Origin: Leptospira soteropolitanensis
GTDB taxonomy: Bacteria; Spirochaetota; Leptospiria; Leptospirales; Leptospiraceae
Assembly: GCF_026151655.1 (NCBI RefSeq)
Contig: NZ_JAMQPN010000011.1
Location: forward strand, 1-64,000
Length of the DNA stretch: 64,000 nucleotides
Direction of reading: 5' to 3'
Shown here piece by piece: positions 1 to 8,654 of this stretch (the first letter of the stretch is position 1; the number at the start of each line of letters is the position of its first letter). Under the pieces are notes generated by a model, which saw nothing but the letters and a program-made list of their open reading frames with translations, was not told the DNA's origin and searched no databases. The translations under genes were made by a program, and so were the position numbers.

Positions 1-122
1 GCCGAAGAAGGAATCTCATTTGCGGAATCTTGATAATCCATTGATAGCAATGATAATGTGAAATAATCAATTGCGGCAGCATGTTTTCTTAATTCATTGC
101 AGATCAAGAAATCGAACCGCAA
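1..122 (-). CDS. Possible N-terminal part of an unknown protein, cut by window edge
   Basis: On the minus strand an open frame runs from just after the stop of the TfoX gene off the window edge. A TTG at 120-122 could start it and would give about 40 residues including NELRKHAAAIDYFTLSL. There is no clear Shine-Dalgarno sequence and a weak terminator lies just upstream, so this may be a remnant or chance. I do not recognise the sequence. Confidence 0.25.
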   Translation of the reverse strand, partial: MRFDFLICNELRKHAAAIDYFTLSLLSMDYQDSANEIPSS

Positions 123-147
123 AAAATAAAGGGACTCTTTCCGGTCC
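121..147 (-). terminator. Weak intrinsic terminator after the TfoX gene
   Basis: Read on the minus strand, GGAC and GTCC (stem bases 132-135 and 144-147) flank an 8-nt loop and are followed by a T-rich run (CTTTATTTTTT). The stem is short, so efficiency is doubtful, but the position directly at the stop of the TfoX-like gene fits a terminator. Confidence 0.35.
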
Positions 148-530
148 TATATTTTTTTCTTTTTGAAAGGAATTTTTAAACTCGTTTTCTTGGTTTTTTT
201 CTTAGCTGGTGGAGATTTTTTATTATATTCGAGAGATAGTTGAATCCAATATTCGATTTCTTTTTTTGTTTTTATATCTTCTTCTTTAACGAAAACAAAT
301 CCTTTCATGAGGTGTCCGTTATGGATCATCTGACGAGCTTTTTTCTTCGATAGAATGGATTCAATAGATTCGGGATCGATTCTACACATGATTTCATCTT
401 GCCTAATGCAGATGCACATTTTCCCGTTTACCATAAAACATAAACCTCCAAACATTTTTTTCTCTTCTACATCAGTCTGTCCTTCCATAGACTTTCGAAC
501 ACGATCCGATAATTTTTCGTTAATTGCCAT
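147..530 (-). CDS. TfoX/Sxy N-terminal domain protein
   Basis: A 127-residue protein that is essentially one TfoX N-terminal domain. The family core is visible as KKMFGGLCFMVNGKMCICI at about residues 24-42, followed by the expected strand-rich part and a lysine-rich tail (residues 108-127). TfoX/Sxy is a competence regulator in Haemophilus and Vibrio, but stand-alone N-domain proteins are widespread and mostly uncharacterised, so a competence role is not implied. It lacks the TfoX C-terminal domain. The gene stands alone, with a 686-nt gene-poor stretch upstream. The basic tail could bind nucleic acid, which is inference only. Confidence 0.8.
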   Translation of the reverse strand: MAINEKLSDRVRKSMEGQTDVEEKKMFGGLCFMVNGKMCICIRQDEIMCRIDPESIESILSKKKARQMIHNGHLMKGFVFVKEEDIKTKKEIEYWIQLSLEYNKKSPPAKKKTKKTSLKIPFKKKKI

Positions 531-1200
531 ATGTTTGAAAGATATAGAATCAATTTCTAGAATTGTAAACTTATTTTAAAAAAGCGAATAAAAATCATGG
601 AGAAAGTGTCTTCGGTAAACATCAAAGAAAAAGTCAGATGCATTTCTTTGTGTAAAAGAGAATGGATAATAAATTATTTTGTGTTTTGTTTATTGGAAGC
701 GTAACATGAGAACCATGCTGATTTTTTAGGTAAGTTACCTTTTTTTAGTATCTAAACACACAACTTCATATACAGAAATTGGTTACGATTTACCTTGTAT
801 TTGTTTCTAAGTAGCCTCTTATATTAAGATAGGACAATTGTATTGTTTGGTTAAGGTGATGAATAACACAGATTTACAAAGATGAACGCAAGATAGTTTT
901 AATTTGCAACCTAAGATAGAATGCAGGTTTTCAAACCTTTTCCATTTTTCCTTGTGTCCAGTAAAACTGTATGATACCGATGCATGTTATGGTCCGCCCA
1001 CTCGCGCCGCTGGCAAATCCACCAAGCCCTGATGGACTTTTGCTCCCAATGAAAAGAGATTGCTAAAGATAAAAACAGAAATCCAGCGTTTCTTTCGCAT
1101 TCGCTGATTTCATTGCCGGGACAGTTCTATGTAAGCATTTCGTAATTACTCAGTGAACATGTAAGAGAGATCGCGTTAGCTGTCGCTTTGTTTTGAAAGA
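531..1200. other. Gene-poor intergenic region
   Basis: About 670 nt with stops in all frames and no convincing gene. Most of it is AT-rich; positions about 991-1045 form a GC-richer patch that may be a decayed repeat or gene fragment. A small inverted repeat, ACAAT-TGT-ATTGT, lies near 833-846. I see no RNA gene here. Confidence 0.6.
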
Positions 1201-1238
1201 TGGACAATCCATTCCGTTACGTATTGTCCATTTTTTTT
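1201..1238. terminator. Hairpin containing the stop codon of the adjacent HD-GYP-like gene
   Basis: TGGACAAT (1201-1208) pairs with ATTGTCCA (1223-1230) over a 14-nt loop; eight T follow on the plus strand (1231-1238). The TAA stop of the minus-strand gene (1217-1219) lies in the loop. The T-run is on the strand antisense to that gene, so this would terminate plus-strand transcripts best, and might act in both directions. Confidence 0.4.
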
Positions 1239-2752
1239 GCTGTATCGTAAAGTGGTGAGTTCATTTCTGGATCAATGATGTAAATGATCCTTTGTGTACT
1301 AGAAGTCTGTCCTGCAAGGTCTATCACCGCTCTACGTTTGTCCATACGAATTTCGTTTATATCAAAATCGGCAATGCGATACTTGATTCCTTTTTTGAAT
1401 AATGGTTTGATCGTACATATCCTTTGGATCTTTGGCCGAGTTTGGAAGCGATCAACTTCTAATATTTTGCAGATATCAAAATGAGCCTGTTTTTCTGAAT
1501 CAATAGAGGCAGTGATTACGTAATCGCCAACATTGATGATGTTTTGGTTATTGGTTAAGCTGGCTCCGACATAATCAAGCAAGTGACGAATATTTCTATT
1601 ACTGTAGGAAAAAAACGAATCATTAACAATCATTTTCAAAGCTGTTGCCGAACTGAATGCAGGGCGCCAAGGTTGGTTGGTTGTCAAACTTGCATATTCA
1701 CTTGCAAGGGACAAAATTGCGATATCTTCTTCAAAATTGACAGAGTTTACATGCGATTCTTGGATTCGAAGTTGTGCGTCAATATCTGCCACAATCATTT
1801 TTTTACTTGGATCTTTGATGAACTTATCCCTGATTACCATAAGTTTCCGAAAAACAGTATTATTATCAGGGAAATTATTGTTTATTGCATTCCCTCGAAA
1901 CGGCCTATGGTGATTCAAAACAAGAGTTCGAATCTCTTGTGTAATCTCTGGTGCTGCAAGAGTCATTAAATAACTTATGATTGGATGTTGTTGGATTATA
2001 TTGTATTCTTCTTTGGTTAAATTAGGTTTGTCTGGAAGTAATATTTTTGAATAACCGATGTCCGCAAGAAAGCTAGCTGTCATAACGGAGAGATGGTCTT
2101 TTTTATTAGGTTTGTTATCATCACCTACACCAATCTTTTTGGTTCGAACTTTCATACCCATTGCAACAATTGTTCTTTTTGTCATGAGTTCCGATTCGAC
2201 TGGTACACCCGCATGATTTAAAATTTCTAAAATATTAAATAACCCTGATTCAAAATCTGGATTGCTTGTGAAGTCATCTAAAACTTTTCCGATTGATTTG
2301 TGAACTCTGAGTGCATGATCTGAATTGAACGCTTCCTTTTTTAATTCTAAAATCAGTGATTCTGTCTGTTTTGCAAATTCTGTTGTTTTGTCTGGATCAA
2401 AGAGTTTTGTGTTGCGAGGGTCAGCAGTATCTGCCGAAGTTACTCGCAATTGTTTTGAGTCAGAGGTAAGGCAATAAGCACCTTGCAATTCAATCTTAAG
2501 AAGTTTACCAAAATCATCTTCCGTTGCATTTTTCTTTTTTGCCATGATGAGTTTGCCCGTTCGATCATAAAGATCGAGTGGGATTTGTTTGCTCTTACGA
2601 TAACTACTCAAAAGATCATCATTGAATTCAAATTTAGCTAGTTGGTCAGTGGGAATTAAAGGAGTATCATTCAAAATTTCTTGTCCGATTATGGTATGAC
2701 TACCTTGTGATATAAGACGAGAAAAATGGCCTTCTCCATAAAGAGACTTCAT
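1217..2752 (-). CDS. Degenerate HD-GYP-like domain protein (paralogue of 60070-61542)
   Basis: A 511-residue cytoplasmic protein without signal peptide or membrane segments. Residues about 220-300 follow the layout of HD-GYP cyclic-di-GMP phosphodiesterases: LADIGYS (A230, D231) where the family has LLHDIGK, then LTKEEYNIIQQHP, then NHHRPFRG (H281, H282) where the family has HHExxDGxGYP. The histidine of the HD pair is replaced by alanine and the GYP motif is not preserved (GNAINNNFP). It is therefore probably not a standard phosphodiesterase. The flanking N- and C-terminal regions are shared with the second paralogue, which starts at the position equivalent to residue 27 here; a TTG there is an alternative start, as the ATG has no visible ribosome-binding site. 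Function unknown; binding of a cyclic dinucleotide or a scaffold role is inference. Confidence 0.75.
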   Translation of the reverse strand: MKSLYGEGHFSRLISQGSHTIIGQEILNDTPLIPTDQLAKFEFNDDLLSSYRKSKQIPLDLYDRTGKLIMAKKKNATEDDFGKLLKIELQGAYCLTSDSKQLRVTSADTADPRNTKLFDPDKTTEFAKQTESLILELKKEAFNSDHALRVHKSIGKVLDDFTSNPDFESGLFNILEILNHAGVPVESELMTKRTIVAMGMKVRTKKIGVGDDNKPNKKDHLSVMTASFLADIGYSKILLPDKPNLTKEEYNIIQQHPIISYLMTLAAPEITQEIRTLVLNHHRPFRGNAINNNFPDNNTVFRKLMVIRDKFIKDPSKKMIVADIDAQLRIQESHVNSVNFEEDIAILSLASEYASLTTNQPWRPAFSSATALKMIVNDSFFSYSNRNIRHLLDYVGASLTNNQNIINVGDYVITASIDSEKQAHFDICKILEVDRFQTRPKIQRICTIKPLFKKGIKYRIADFDINEIRMDKRRAVIDLAGQTSSTQRIIYIIDPEMNSPLYDTAKKMDNT

Positions 2753-3019
2753 TTTTTTTTAGTTAAAAAATTCTGCTTTCTCGGACCGTAAGTTACCTGC
2801 GAGAATATAGTGATTACTACCAAACGATCGAGTCCAAGTCCTTACATCGATTTCGATTCAATGTTTGTTTCGCCAAAAACAAATGATGCAGGGAAACAAA
2901 AAATACTAGGAGGAATCCTATGAAAATCGCGATATCCTCATTTTTATTTTTTTAAGAATATTTCTATTTGGCGAATATCTTTTTTTCTTTCGATTCTCAA
3001 GTTAAGTTGTTTAATCGAA

Positions 3020-3047
3020 TTGCATCAGTGTGCCGATGTGTTAAGAT
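3020..3047 (+). promoter_or_regulatory. Candidate sigma-70 promoter for the outer-membrane protein gene
   Basis: TTGCAT (3020-3025), a 16-nt spacer and TAAGAT (3042-3047) lie 32 nt upstream of the ATG at 3080. The -10 matches five of six consensus bases and the -35 four of six. A GTGAGG sequence lies between it and the start codon, rather far (about 14 nt) from the ATG. Confidence 0.35.
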
Positions 3048-3079
3048 ACTCAGATCGGAGTGAGGAACTGTTTTAAACT

Positions 3080-4402
3080 ATGAAAAACATTATCCCTTAT
3101 TTATGTGCAATTATACTTTTTGCAAATTTAACTCTACGGAGTGAAACGATTCAACTTAAGTCCGGAGAAAAATGGGAAGGGTCCATCCTTGCTCAAAACA
3201 AAGATTCTGTGACGATCAAACTCGCAGACGGTAGCAAAAAGGTATTTTCAAAGTCTGTAATTCGAAAAGTGTCCTTTGCAAAGAAGCCCAAACCTTCAGC
3301 TCTAAAAATTGAACCTCAGATTTCAGAAAAGGAAAAGAAAATCAAAGAAGAAAAAGAACTCGCAGAAAAACAAAAGCAGGAAGAAGAAAATCTCAAATCC
3401 AAAGAAGAGAAACAAAAAAAAAGAGAGGAACAACTTTCTAATGCGAAACGACATTATCTGGAAGGTTCTTTGGGAGTTGGGAGTGGCGAAAGTCAATCAG
3501 AGCTTCGCCCTTTTTTCCAAACCATTCAGGTAGCTGGACTTCTTTTTAGCAGTGGCGGTCAAGCCGAGTTACAATCCACTCCATACAAAACTAAAAATCA
3601 CAGCGGAACGGCACGATTGTTTTATGCTTGGGACAGATTTACCATTGAGATACGTGGTACGGAAACCAAAGGGAAGTTTGATGTCGGCGGCTTTCAGACG
3701 TTAGCTTACGGAAGTGGAAATGGCTCTTCTTCTACTTCAGACAAAACTGCCAATGTTCTTCTGGGAAACGGCGATTCAAAGTTTCAAAAACTTTCTTCTA
3801 GGATCGGCTTTACTCCTTATCCGCATCCGGTTTTAGATCTTCAAATATTGGGAGGTTTGGAAAGAATTTGGACAAAAACCAACCAAGAAGTCGATAGTCT
3901 CGGAGGGATTACCACCACAGGAATCAACCCCAATCGAGTGAGTTATCGTGATACGAGCCATTCGCTTAAAGGTTATAGCTTAGGTATTGGATTCGAATGG
4001 AAATTTTTAGAAAGATTTACTCTACAAGGGCAGATCTTGCATTTGGATATGCAAGGCCCATCCTCGTTTCGGAGCAACGAATTTCGATTGGATTTTTCAC
4101 CTTTTCGATACAATCAATATGGCCTAGACTACCAATGGAAATCAACTGGAACTGAAGTGAATGTGAAATTCGTAACGAAGGTCAAAGGTGATTTCAGTTT
4201 ATTCATAGAAGCAAGTAACATGACCTTAAATAACAAATTACAATCTGGTTATATAACGGAAAACGAAGGTGGGGGAAATACGGATCCTTCCCAAATCTTA
4301 TTAAAAGTGTATGGGCCTCAAATATTAATTCCGATGTTTTATGATTCGAAGACAATTTTGAGTTATGTTCAAGTTGGTGCTAATTATCGTTTTAATTTCT
4401 AA
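3080..4402 (+). CDS. Probable outer-membrane beta-barrel protein with charged periplasmic linker
   Basis: A 440-residue exported protein. A signal peptide occupies residues 1-20. Residues about 22-65 form a compact strand-rich module (IQLKSGEKWEGSILAQ, VTIKLADGSKKVF) of a type seen in leptospiral surface proteins. Residues about 80-125 are a Lys/Glu-rich, probably coiled-coil linker. The rest alternates strands and glycine/aromatic residues and ends with YVQVGANYRFNF, the aromatic C-terminus typical of barrels folded by BamA. No enzymatic motif is visible. It stands alone between two minus-strand genes and has its own candidate promoter. The barrel assignment rests on the C-terminus and strand pattern; the specific role is unknown. 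Confidence 0.75.
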   Translation: MKNIIPYLCAIILFANLTLRSETIQLKSGEKWEGSILAQNKDSVTIKLADGSKKVFSKSVIRKVSFAKKPKPSALKIEPQISEKEKKIKEEKELAEKQKQEEENLKSKEEKQKKREEQLSNAKRHYLEGSLGVGSGESQSELRPFFQTIQVAGLLFSSGGQAELQSTPYKTKNHSGTARLFYAWDRFTIEIRGTETKGKFDVGGFQTLAYGSGNGSSSTSDKTANVLLGNGDSKFQKLSSRIGFTPYPHPVLDLQILGGLERIWTKTNQEVDSLGGITTTGINPNRVSYRDTSHSLKGYSLGIGFEWKFLERFTLQGQILHLDMQGPSSFRSNEFRLDFSPFRYNQYGLDYQWKSTGTEVNVKFVTKVKGDFSLFIEASNMTLNNKLQSGYITENEGGGNTDPSQILLKVYGPQILIPMFYDSKTILSYVQVGANYRFNF

Positions 4403-4503
4403 AATCAAAAACTTGTTTTGAACAGTTTGTAAATCAAATAAGGATTTAAACTAAAACAAATATTTTCAACCATAGAGGATTCCAATATGATATGAATTTT
4501 ATC

Positions 4504-4538
4504 ACCTTTTCCTGTTAATTCGGAAAAGGTTCCTTTTC
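4504..4538. terminator. Bidirectional-type hairpin between convergent genes
   Basis: ACCTTTTCC (4504-4512) and GGAAAAGGT (4522-4530) form a perfect 9-bp stem with a 9-nt loop. TTCCTTTT follows on the plus strand, fitting termination of the outer-membrane protein gene. The TAA stop of the convergent LysR gene (4515-4517) lies in the loop. Confidence 0.55.
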
Positions 4539-5414
4539 GATTCTCCATTTTTCTGAGGCTCTTAAAATTTCTTCGGCAAGCTTAGCAAGTCCAGGACCTG
4601 ATTTTTTGCGATAACAGAGATAGAATTTCCTTTCTGCATTCCAGTCTTCGAATTTAATTTTTTTTAGTTTTGAACTCATCGCATATTCAGATAGAAAACC
4701 GATTCCTAGTCCCGCTTCTAATGATTTGATAACTGATTCTACACTTCTTAGTTCCATCGCTATCTTAGAAGCAAATTCTTTTGAAAAAGATTTTATCTTT
4801 TTCTCCACTGCTTTTCTAAGAGCAGAACCTGGGTGGAAAAAAACAAAGGATTGTTTTTTTAAGTCCTCGATTCTAATTTTCTTTTTTAGAAAAATGGGAT
4901 GGTTTTTTGCTGCGCAAGGAATGATTTGATCGGATAAAAATTCTAGAACATTCAAACTTGGTTCAGTTATGGGACCAGTCAAAATTCCAAGATCTACTTC
5001 TCCTTTTAATAAGGCGTCTTTTGTTTCCCTATCATCTCCCTCTCTAACGGAAAGAGAAAGTCCTTGTCTTTTTTTTAGGATTTCCTTTAAAATTTGAGGT
5101 AGGATCCAAGCAGAGACGGTCCCACCAGCTGAAATCGAATAGTTCCCTTTTAGTTCCTTTTCCTTAGAAAAGCCGTTTTGTATTTCTTCCCATAATTCTT
5201 TCATGCGAACAGAATATTGATAGAATCTTTCACCTTCGTGTGTTAGTCGGACAGACCTTCCTCCTCTTTCCAAGACAGTGACTCCTAATTCCTTTTCTAA
5301 TAGAAAAATTTGTCTAGAGAGTGCTGGTTGTGTTAATCCTAGCAGAGATGCTGCTTTTTGAAATGTGCCTGATTCAGCGATTTCTAGGAAATAAATGATT
5401 TGTCTGAATTCCAT
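4515..5414 (-). CDS. LysR-family transcriptional regulator divergent from leuCD
   Basis: A 299-residue LysR-type regulator. The N-terminal winged helix-turn-helix is clear (MEFRQIIYFLEIAESGTFQ, then LGLTQPALSRQ at about residues 30-40), followed by a linker helix and a two-lobed periplasmic-binding-protein-like effector domain from about residue 90. I chose the ATG at 5412-5414 because LysR proteins start four to six residues before FLEIAE; an upstream start would add 17 uncharacteristic residues and run through the palindrome at 5421-5439. LysR proteins commonly repress themselves and control the divergent operon with a pathway metabolite as co-inducer. Control of leuCD, with an intermediate such as isopropylmalate as ligand, is inference from the arrangement. 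Confidence 0.9.
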   Translation of the reverse strand: MEFRQIIYFLEIAESGTFQKAASLLGLTQPALSRQIFLLEKELGVTVLERGGRSVRLTHEGERFYQYSVRMKELWEEIQNGFSKEKELKGNYSISAGGTVSAWILPQILKEILKKRQGLSLSVREGDDRETKDALLKGEVDLGILTGPITEPSLNVLEFLSDQIIPCAAKNHPIFLKKKIRIEDLKKQSFVFFHPGSALRKAVEKKIKSFSKEFASKIAMELRSVESVIKSLEAGLGIGFLSEYAMSSKLKKIKFEDWNAERKFYLCYRKKSGPGLAKLAEEILRASEKWRIEKEPFPN

Positions 5415-5420
5415 ACCGAC

Positions 5421-5439
5421 ATATAACTTTTGGTTATAT
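5421..5439. promoter_or_regulatory. LysR-type operator palindrome
   Basis: ATATAAC-N5-GTTATAT is a perfect 7-5-7 inverted repeat that contains the canonical LysR box T-N11-A (TAAC-N5-GTTA). It lies 7 nt upstream of the chosen LysR ATG and 67 nt upstream of leuC, in the 92-nt divergent intergenic region. This position suits both autorepression and activation of leuCD. Confidence 0.65.
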
Positions 5440-5506
5440 ATTTTATAAAACCAATTTATTTGCATTATATCAATTAATTTGATACCTTATTTACCAAGAG
5501 GGAAAT

Positions 5507-6910
5507 ATGGGACAAACTCTATATGACAAAATATGGGAAAGTCATCGGATCTTTGAGGATTCTGACTCCGAATCTATTTTATATGTGGATCGTCATATCT
5601 TACATGAAGTGACTTCTGCCCAAGCATTCGAAGGACTAAGAACTAAGAAAAGAGATGTAAGAAGAAAGGATCTCACTTTTGGCGTCGTGGATCATAATGT
5701 TTCCACAAGAGATCGTAAAAACAGAGATGCAGCAGGACCGGTCTCACGATTGCAGATCGATACAATGGAAAAAAACTGCAAAGAGTTTGGAATCCGTTTG
5801 TTTGGTCCGGAAGATCCAGAACAAGGCATAGTGCATGTAATTGGTCCCGAGTTAGGATTCACAATTCCTGGGTCCGTGATTGTCTGTGGAGATTCTCATA
5901 CAGCAACGCATGGAGCTTTCGGTGCTTTGGCATTTGGAATTGGGACAAGTGAAGTTGAACACGTACTTGCGACACAAACCTTAAAACAGTCCAAAACAAA
6001 ATCAATGTCCGTTCGATTTGTAGGAAAACCTGGATTTGGAATCACTGCAAAAGATGTAGTCCTTGCGCTCATAAAAAAAATGGGAACTTCTGGTGGCCGG
6101 GGTTATACTTTAGAATATTCAGGTGAATGGATTCGTTCTCTTTCTATGGAAGGGAGGATGACTCTTTGTAATATGAGTATTGAAGCAGGAGCCAGGGCAA
6201 GTCTTGTCGCACCAGACCAAATCACATTTGAATATTTGAAAGATAGAAAACTTGTACCGAAAGGAAAAAGTTTTTTAGAAGCTATAGAATATTGGAAAAC
6301 ATTTTTTACGGATGAAGATGCAGTATTTGATGAGATGATTGAATTAGATATTTCTAATATAGAACCACAAGTTACGTGGGGGACCAATCCATCTCAAACT
6401 TTATCCATTACGGGAGTTGTTCCCAATCCGGAAGAATTTCAAGAGAGTGGGGCTCGAGAGACAGCCACAAATGCCTTAGCATATATGGATTTAAAACCAG
6501 GGACTCCTATATCGGAGATCAGAATTGATAAGGTATTCATAGGTTCTTGTACAAATGCAAGGATAGAAGACTTACGATCTGCAGCTGAAGTTGCTAAAGG
6601 AAAAAAAGTCCATCCAAAAGTGCAAGCTTTAGTAGTCCCTGGTTCAGGTTCAGTGAAACGACAGGCAGAAGCAGAAGGTTTGGATCAAATTTTCAAAGAG
6701 GCTGGATTCGAATGGAGAGAGCCTGGTTGCTCCCTTTGTCTTGCGATGAATGACGATGTATTAAAACCGGGGGAAAGATGTGCATCCACTTCTAACCGCA
6801 ACTTCGAAGGAAGACAAGGGAGAGGTGGAAGAACGCATTTAGTCAGTCCTTCGATGGCCGCAGCCGCAGCAATAAACGGAAAATTTGTAGATGTGAGGAT
6901 ATTAACATGA
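5507..6910 (+). CDS. leuC: 3-isopropylmalate dehydratase, large subunit
   Basis: A 467-residue aconitase-family protein, the usual LeuC length. With LeuD it isomerises 2-isopropylmalate to 3-isopropylmalate in leucine synthesis; in leptospires the same enzyme can also serve the citramalate route to isoleucine. The three [4Fe-4S] ligands are present: Cys348 in GSCTNARI and Cys408/Cys411 in PGCSLC. Other family signatures are VVDHNVST and [14 protein letters not shown] good ribosome-binding site (AGAGGGAAAT) precedes the ATG. leuD overlaps its stop by 4 nt (ATGA), indicating translational coupling. The divergent LysR gene and the palindrome between them suggest regulation. Confidence 0.97.
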   Translation: MGQTLYDKIWESHRIFEDSDSESILYVDRHILHEVTSAQAFEGLRTKKRDVRRKDLTFGVVDHNVSTRDRKNRDAAGPVSRLQIDTMEKNCKEFGIRLFGPEDPEQGIVHVIGPELGFTIPGSVIVCGDSHTATHGAFGALAFGIGTSEVEHVLATQTLKQSKTKSMSVRFVGKPGFGITAKDVVLALIKKMGTSGGRGYTLEYSGEWIRSLSMEGRMTLCNMSIEAGARASLVAPDQITFEYLKDRKLVPKGKSFLEAIEYWKTFFTDEDAVFDEMIELDISNIEPQVTWGTNPSQTLSITGVVPNPEEFQESGARETATNALAYMDLKPGTPISEIRIDKVFIGSCTNARIEDLRSAAEVAKGKKVHPKVQALVVPGSGSVKRQAEAEGLDQIFKEAGFEWREPGCSLCLAMNDDVLKPGERCASTSNRNFEGRQGRGGRTHLVSPSMAAAAAINGKFVDVRILT

Positions 6911-7533
6911 GCGTACACAAATGGACAATCCATACTGGAGTAGCGGTATCAATTCCTAGAGAGGATATCGATACGGACCAAATCCTTCCTAAACAATTTA
7001 TGAAACTCATCGATAAAAGAGGTTTTGGAAAACATTTATTTTTTGATTGGAGGTATTTGGATTTAGAAGGAAAGATACTTAATCCTGAATTCGCTTTGAA
7101 CCAAGATGGATTTAAGAATGCGAGTGTACTCATCGCATGCAAAAATTTCGGCTGTGGCTCGAGTCGGGAACATGCCCCTTGGGCTCTTTCTGATTTTGGA
7201 TTTAGAGCGATTTTGTCTCCCTCTTTTGCAGATATATTTTCCATTAATGCGGCAAAAAATGGGATCGCTCTTGTTCGTTTGAAAGAAGACGAAATCCATT
7301 CTCTTGGTGAATGGGTTTCTAAAAATCCTGGATCTTCAATTAGGATCAATTTGGAAAAATTAGAAGTACAAGCAGGAGAAAAAACATTTTATTTCCATTT
7401 GGATACTGCATCTGTCAACCGGATACGGAATGGTTGGGATGATATTGATAGCACTCTTAAAAATGAAAGAGAGATTTTAGAATTCGAACAGAAACGAAAA
7501 ATGGAAAATTCAGTTTTAGAAGTGTATTGGTAA
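6907..7533 (+). CDS. leuD: 3-isopropylmalate dehydratase, small subunit
   Basis: A 208-residue LeuD, the swivelling domain that completes the active site of the LeuCD dehydratase. Diagnostic motifs are [12 protein letters not shown] at about residues 20-31 and [12 protein letters not shown] at about residues 80-91. The start overlaps the leuC stop by 4 nt (ATGA). No strong terminator follows; the next 90 nt are AT-rich and lead into a repeat-bearing intergenic region. Confidence 0.97.
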   Translation: MSVHKWTIHTGVAVSIPREDIDTDQILPKQFMKLIDKRGFGKHLFFDWRYLDLEGKILNPEFALNQDGFKNASVLIACKNFGCGSSREHAPWALSDFGFRAILSPSFADIFSINAAKNGIALVRLKEDEIHSLGEWVSKNPGSSIRINLEKLEVQAGEKTFYFHLDTASVNRIRNGWDDIDSTLKNEREILEFEQKRKMENSVLEVYW

Positions 7534-7625
7534 AATTTATGAGAAATATTTTCGAAAAGAGTTTCGTGCAAAAAAAATCTGAGTGGCTCTTATGGATCCA
7601 ATAACCAAATAAAAAGGATATAACT

Positions 7626-7720
7626 CTAGTTTGGTTCCTGCGAGAGGGATAGGAAGGGCGCGTATGCGGTCGCTCCTTGCGACCGAAGCCCTGGATAGCC
7701 CGGTCCCCAATGCATTACTT
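7626..7720. repeat. GC-rich intergenic element with hairpin
   Basis: A patch much richer in GC than its surroundings. It contains a perfect hairpin, CGGTCGC-N5-GCGACCG (7667-7685). Short hypothetical reading frames across it look spurious. It looks like a dispersed intergenic repeat, but only one copy is present in this window, so repetition is inference. Confidence 0.4.
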
Positions 7721-7839
7721 TTTTGTTATGATCAATAGTGATTTTTGTAACATGAGGAAGTGTTTGGGGACTCGCCCCGAAGAGGTTTTTCACCATCAAA
7801 AAGGGGGATTTAAAAAGAAGAGTCTTTCTGTAAGTGGAC

Positions 7840-7944
7840 AAAGATTGATGAGACATTCTCTGGGCGCGAATCCACAAACCCCCGCCCGAGTTAGGCCATG
7901 CGGGGAGTGGCTCGTGGGAAGGTGGCAATTTTCCCTCTAACACA
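7840..7944. repeat. 105-nt direct repeat, copy A
   Basis: Nearly identical to 8655-8758. Both copies begin AAAGATTGATGAGACAT and end CTCTAACACA; they differ mainly at about 7857-7870 and 7896-7901. Near the ends are inverted GTTAG and CTAAC motifs (GTTAGGC and TCTAAC here). It lies 41 nt beyond the stop of the ester-cyclase-like gene. Confidence 0.85.
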
Positions 7945-7985
7945 ATGGTTGTTTTGATGCAGGTCTTAGCTCGAATGCTTAGATT

Positions 7986-8462
7986 TTACTTGGACCTAAG
8001 ATCCGTAAGAACAGTTTGTAATGTGTTGAGTCCCCAATGTTCGATATATTTACCGTCCTGCAAACGTACAATATCAATGACATCAATTCTAATCTTTTTG
8101 TCTGAGGGAGCAATACCCATTAGTACACCTTTGTGAGTTCCCGTGATGGCCTTGCGAGTGGTTACCTTATCGCCTTCAGCAACTTGGTCTAAAATTTCTA
8201 CAGTCAGATCTGGAAAGGCTGGTTTTAACACGGAACTGAAAGTATTCCACATTGCATTCGAATCATTCGCATGTTCGGGTGCTGATCGATTGATGAAATT
8301 TTCGTGCATTAGTTCTTTAAAGATTACTTCATTACAATTCTGAATGACTTCTTTGTTAAATCGTATCACGACTTGCTTGTTTTTTTCTAAAACATCCATA
8401 AATAAGTCTTTGTAGTTTGTGAAACGTATGCAATCAAAAATCTGGGTATTGGTTTTTTGCAT
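7986..8462 (-). CDS. SnoaL-like/ester cyclase family protein
   Basis: A protein of up to 158 residues with the NTF2-like SnoaL fold. The pattern FKELMHENFINRSAPEHA, then FPDLTVEILDQVAEGDKV, then the closing GKYIEHWG with the typical DGKI.E.W motif, matches the ester cyclase / polyketide cyclase-like group, whose bacterial members mostly have unknown substrates. An internal ATG at 8397-8399 (giving 137 residues, starting MDVLEKNKQ) fits the family length better, but neither start has a clear ribosome-binding site. The gene is flanked on both sides by copies of the same ~105-nt repeat in the same orientation, suggesting insertion or duplication as a unit. Confidence 0.8.
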   Translation of the reverse strand: MQKTNTQIFDCIRFTNYKDLFMDVLEKNKQVVIRFNKEVIQNCNEVIFKELMHENFINRSAPEHANDSNAMWNTFSSVLKPAFPDLTVEILDQVAEGDKVTTRKAITGTHKGVLMGIAPSDKKIRIDVIDIVRLQDGKYIEHWGLNTLQTVLTDLRSK

Positions 8463-8654
8463 TAAATTTTACTGACTGCTCAACACAAACTACCGTTCCT
8501 AATATCGGAAACATTTATGGAATTCCAAACCTTCCCGCATCTACACTTCATATTCTATTAAGAAGTAAACCTTACTTGTTGGAAAATAGAGCCTCTGTAG
8601 ATGCACAATTTCTATTGTGGTTATTATTGTGAATGTGGGACTTTTGTTTTGGAA

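Noticed and set aside
147..530. Competence locus linking the TfoX-N protein and the ComEC-like protein in this window
   Set aside because: They are 50 kb apart, the TfoX protein has only the N-terminal domain, and ComEC lacks its nuclease-like domain; no other competence genes are seen.
991..1045. GC-rich patch as a small gene or RNA
   Set aside because: A 25-codon frame starting at an ATG there has no ribosome-binding site, and no stable RNA fold or family is evident.
3309..3533. Lysine-rich plus-strand frame inside the outer-membrane protein gene
   Set aside because: It is the out-of-frame reading of the Lys/Glu-rich linker and has no independent support.
7626..7943. 105-codon minus-strand frame overlapping repeat copy A
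   Set aside because: Its first part is the translated repeat, which also gives a similar frame in copy B; no domain or ribosome-binding site is seen.
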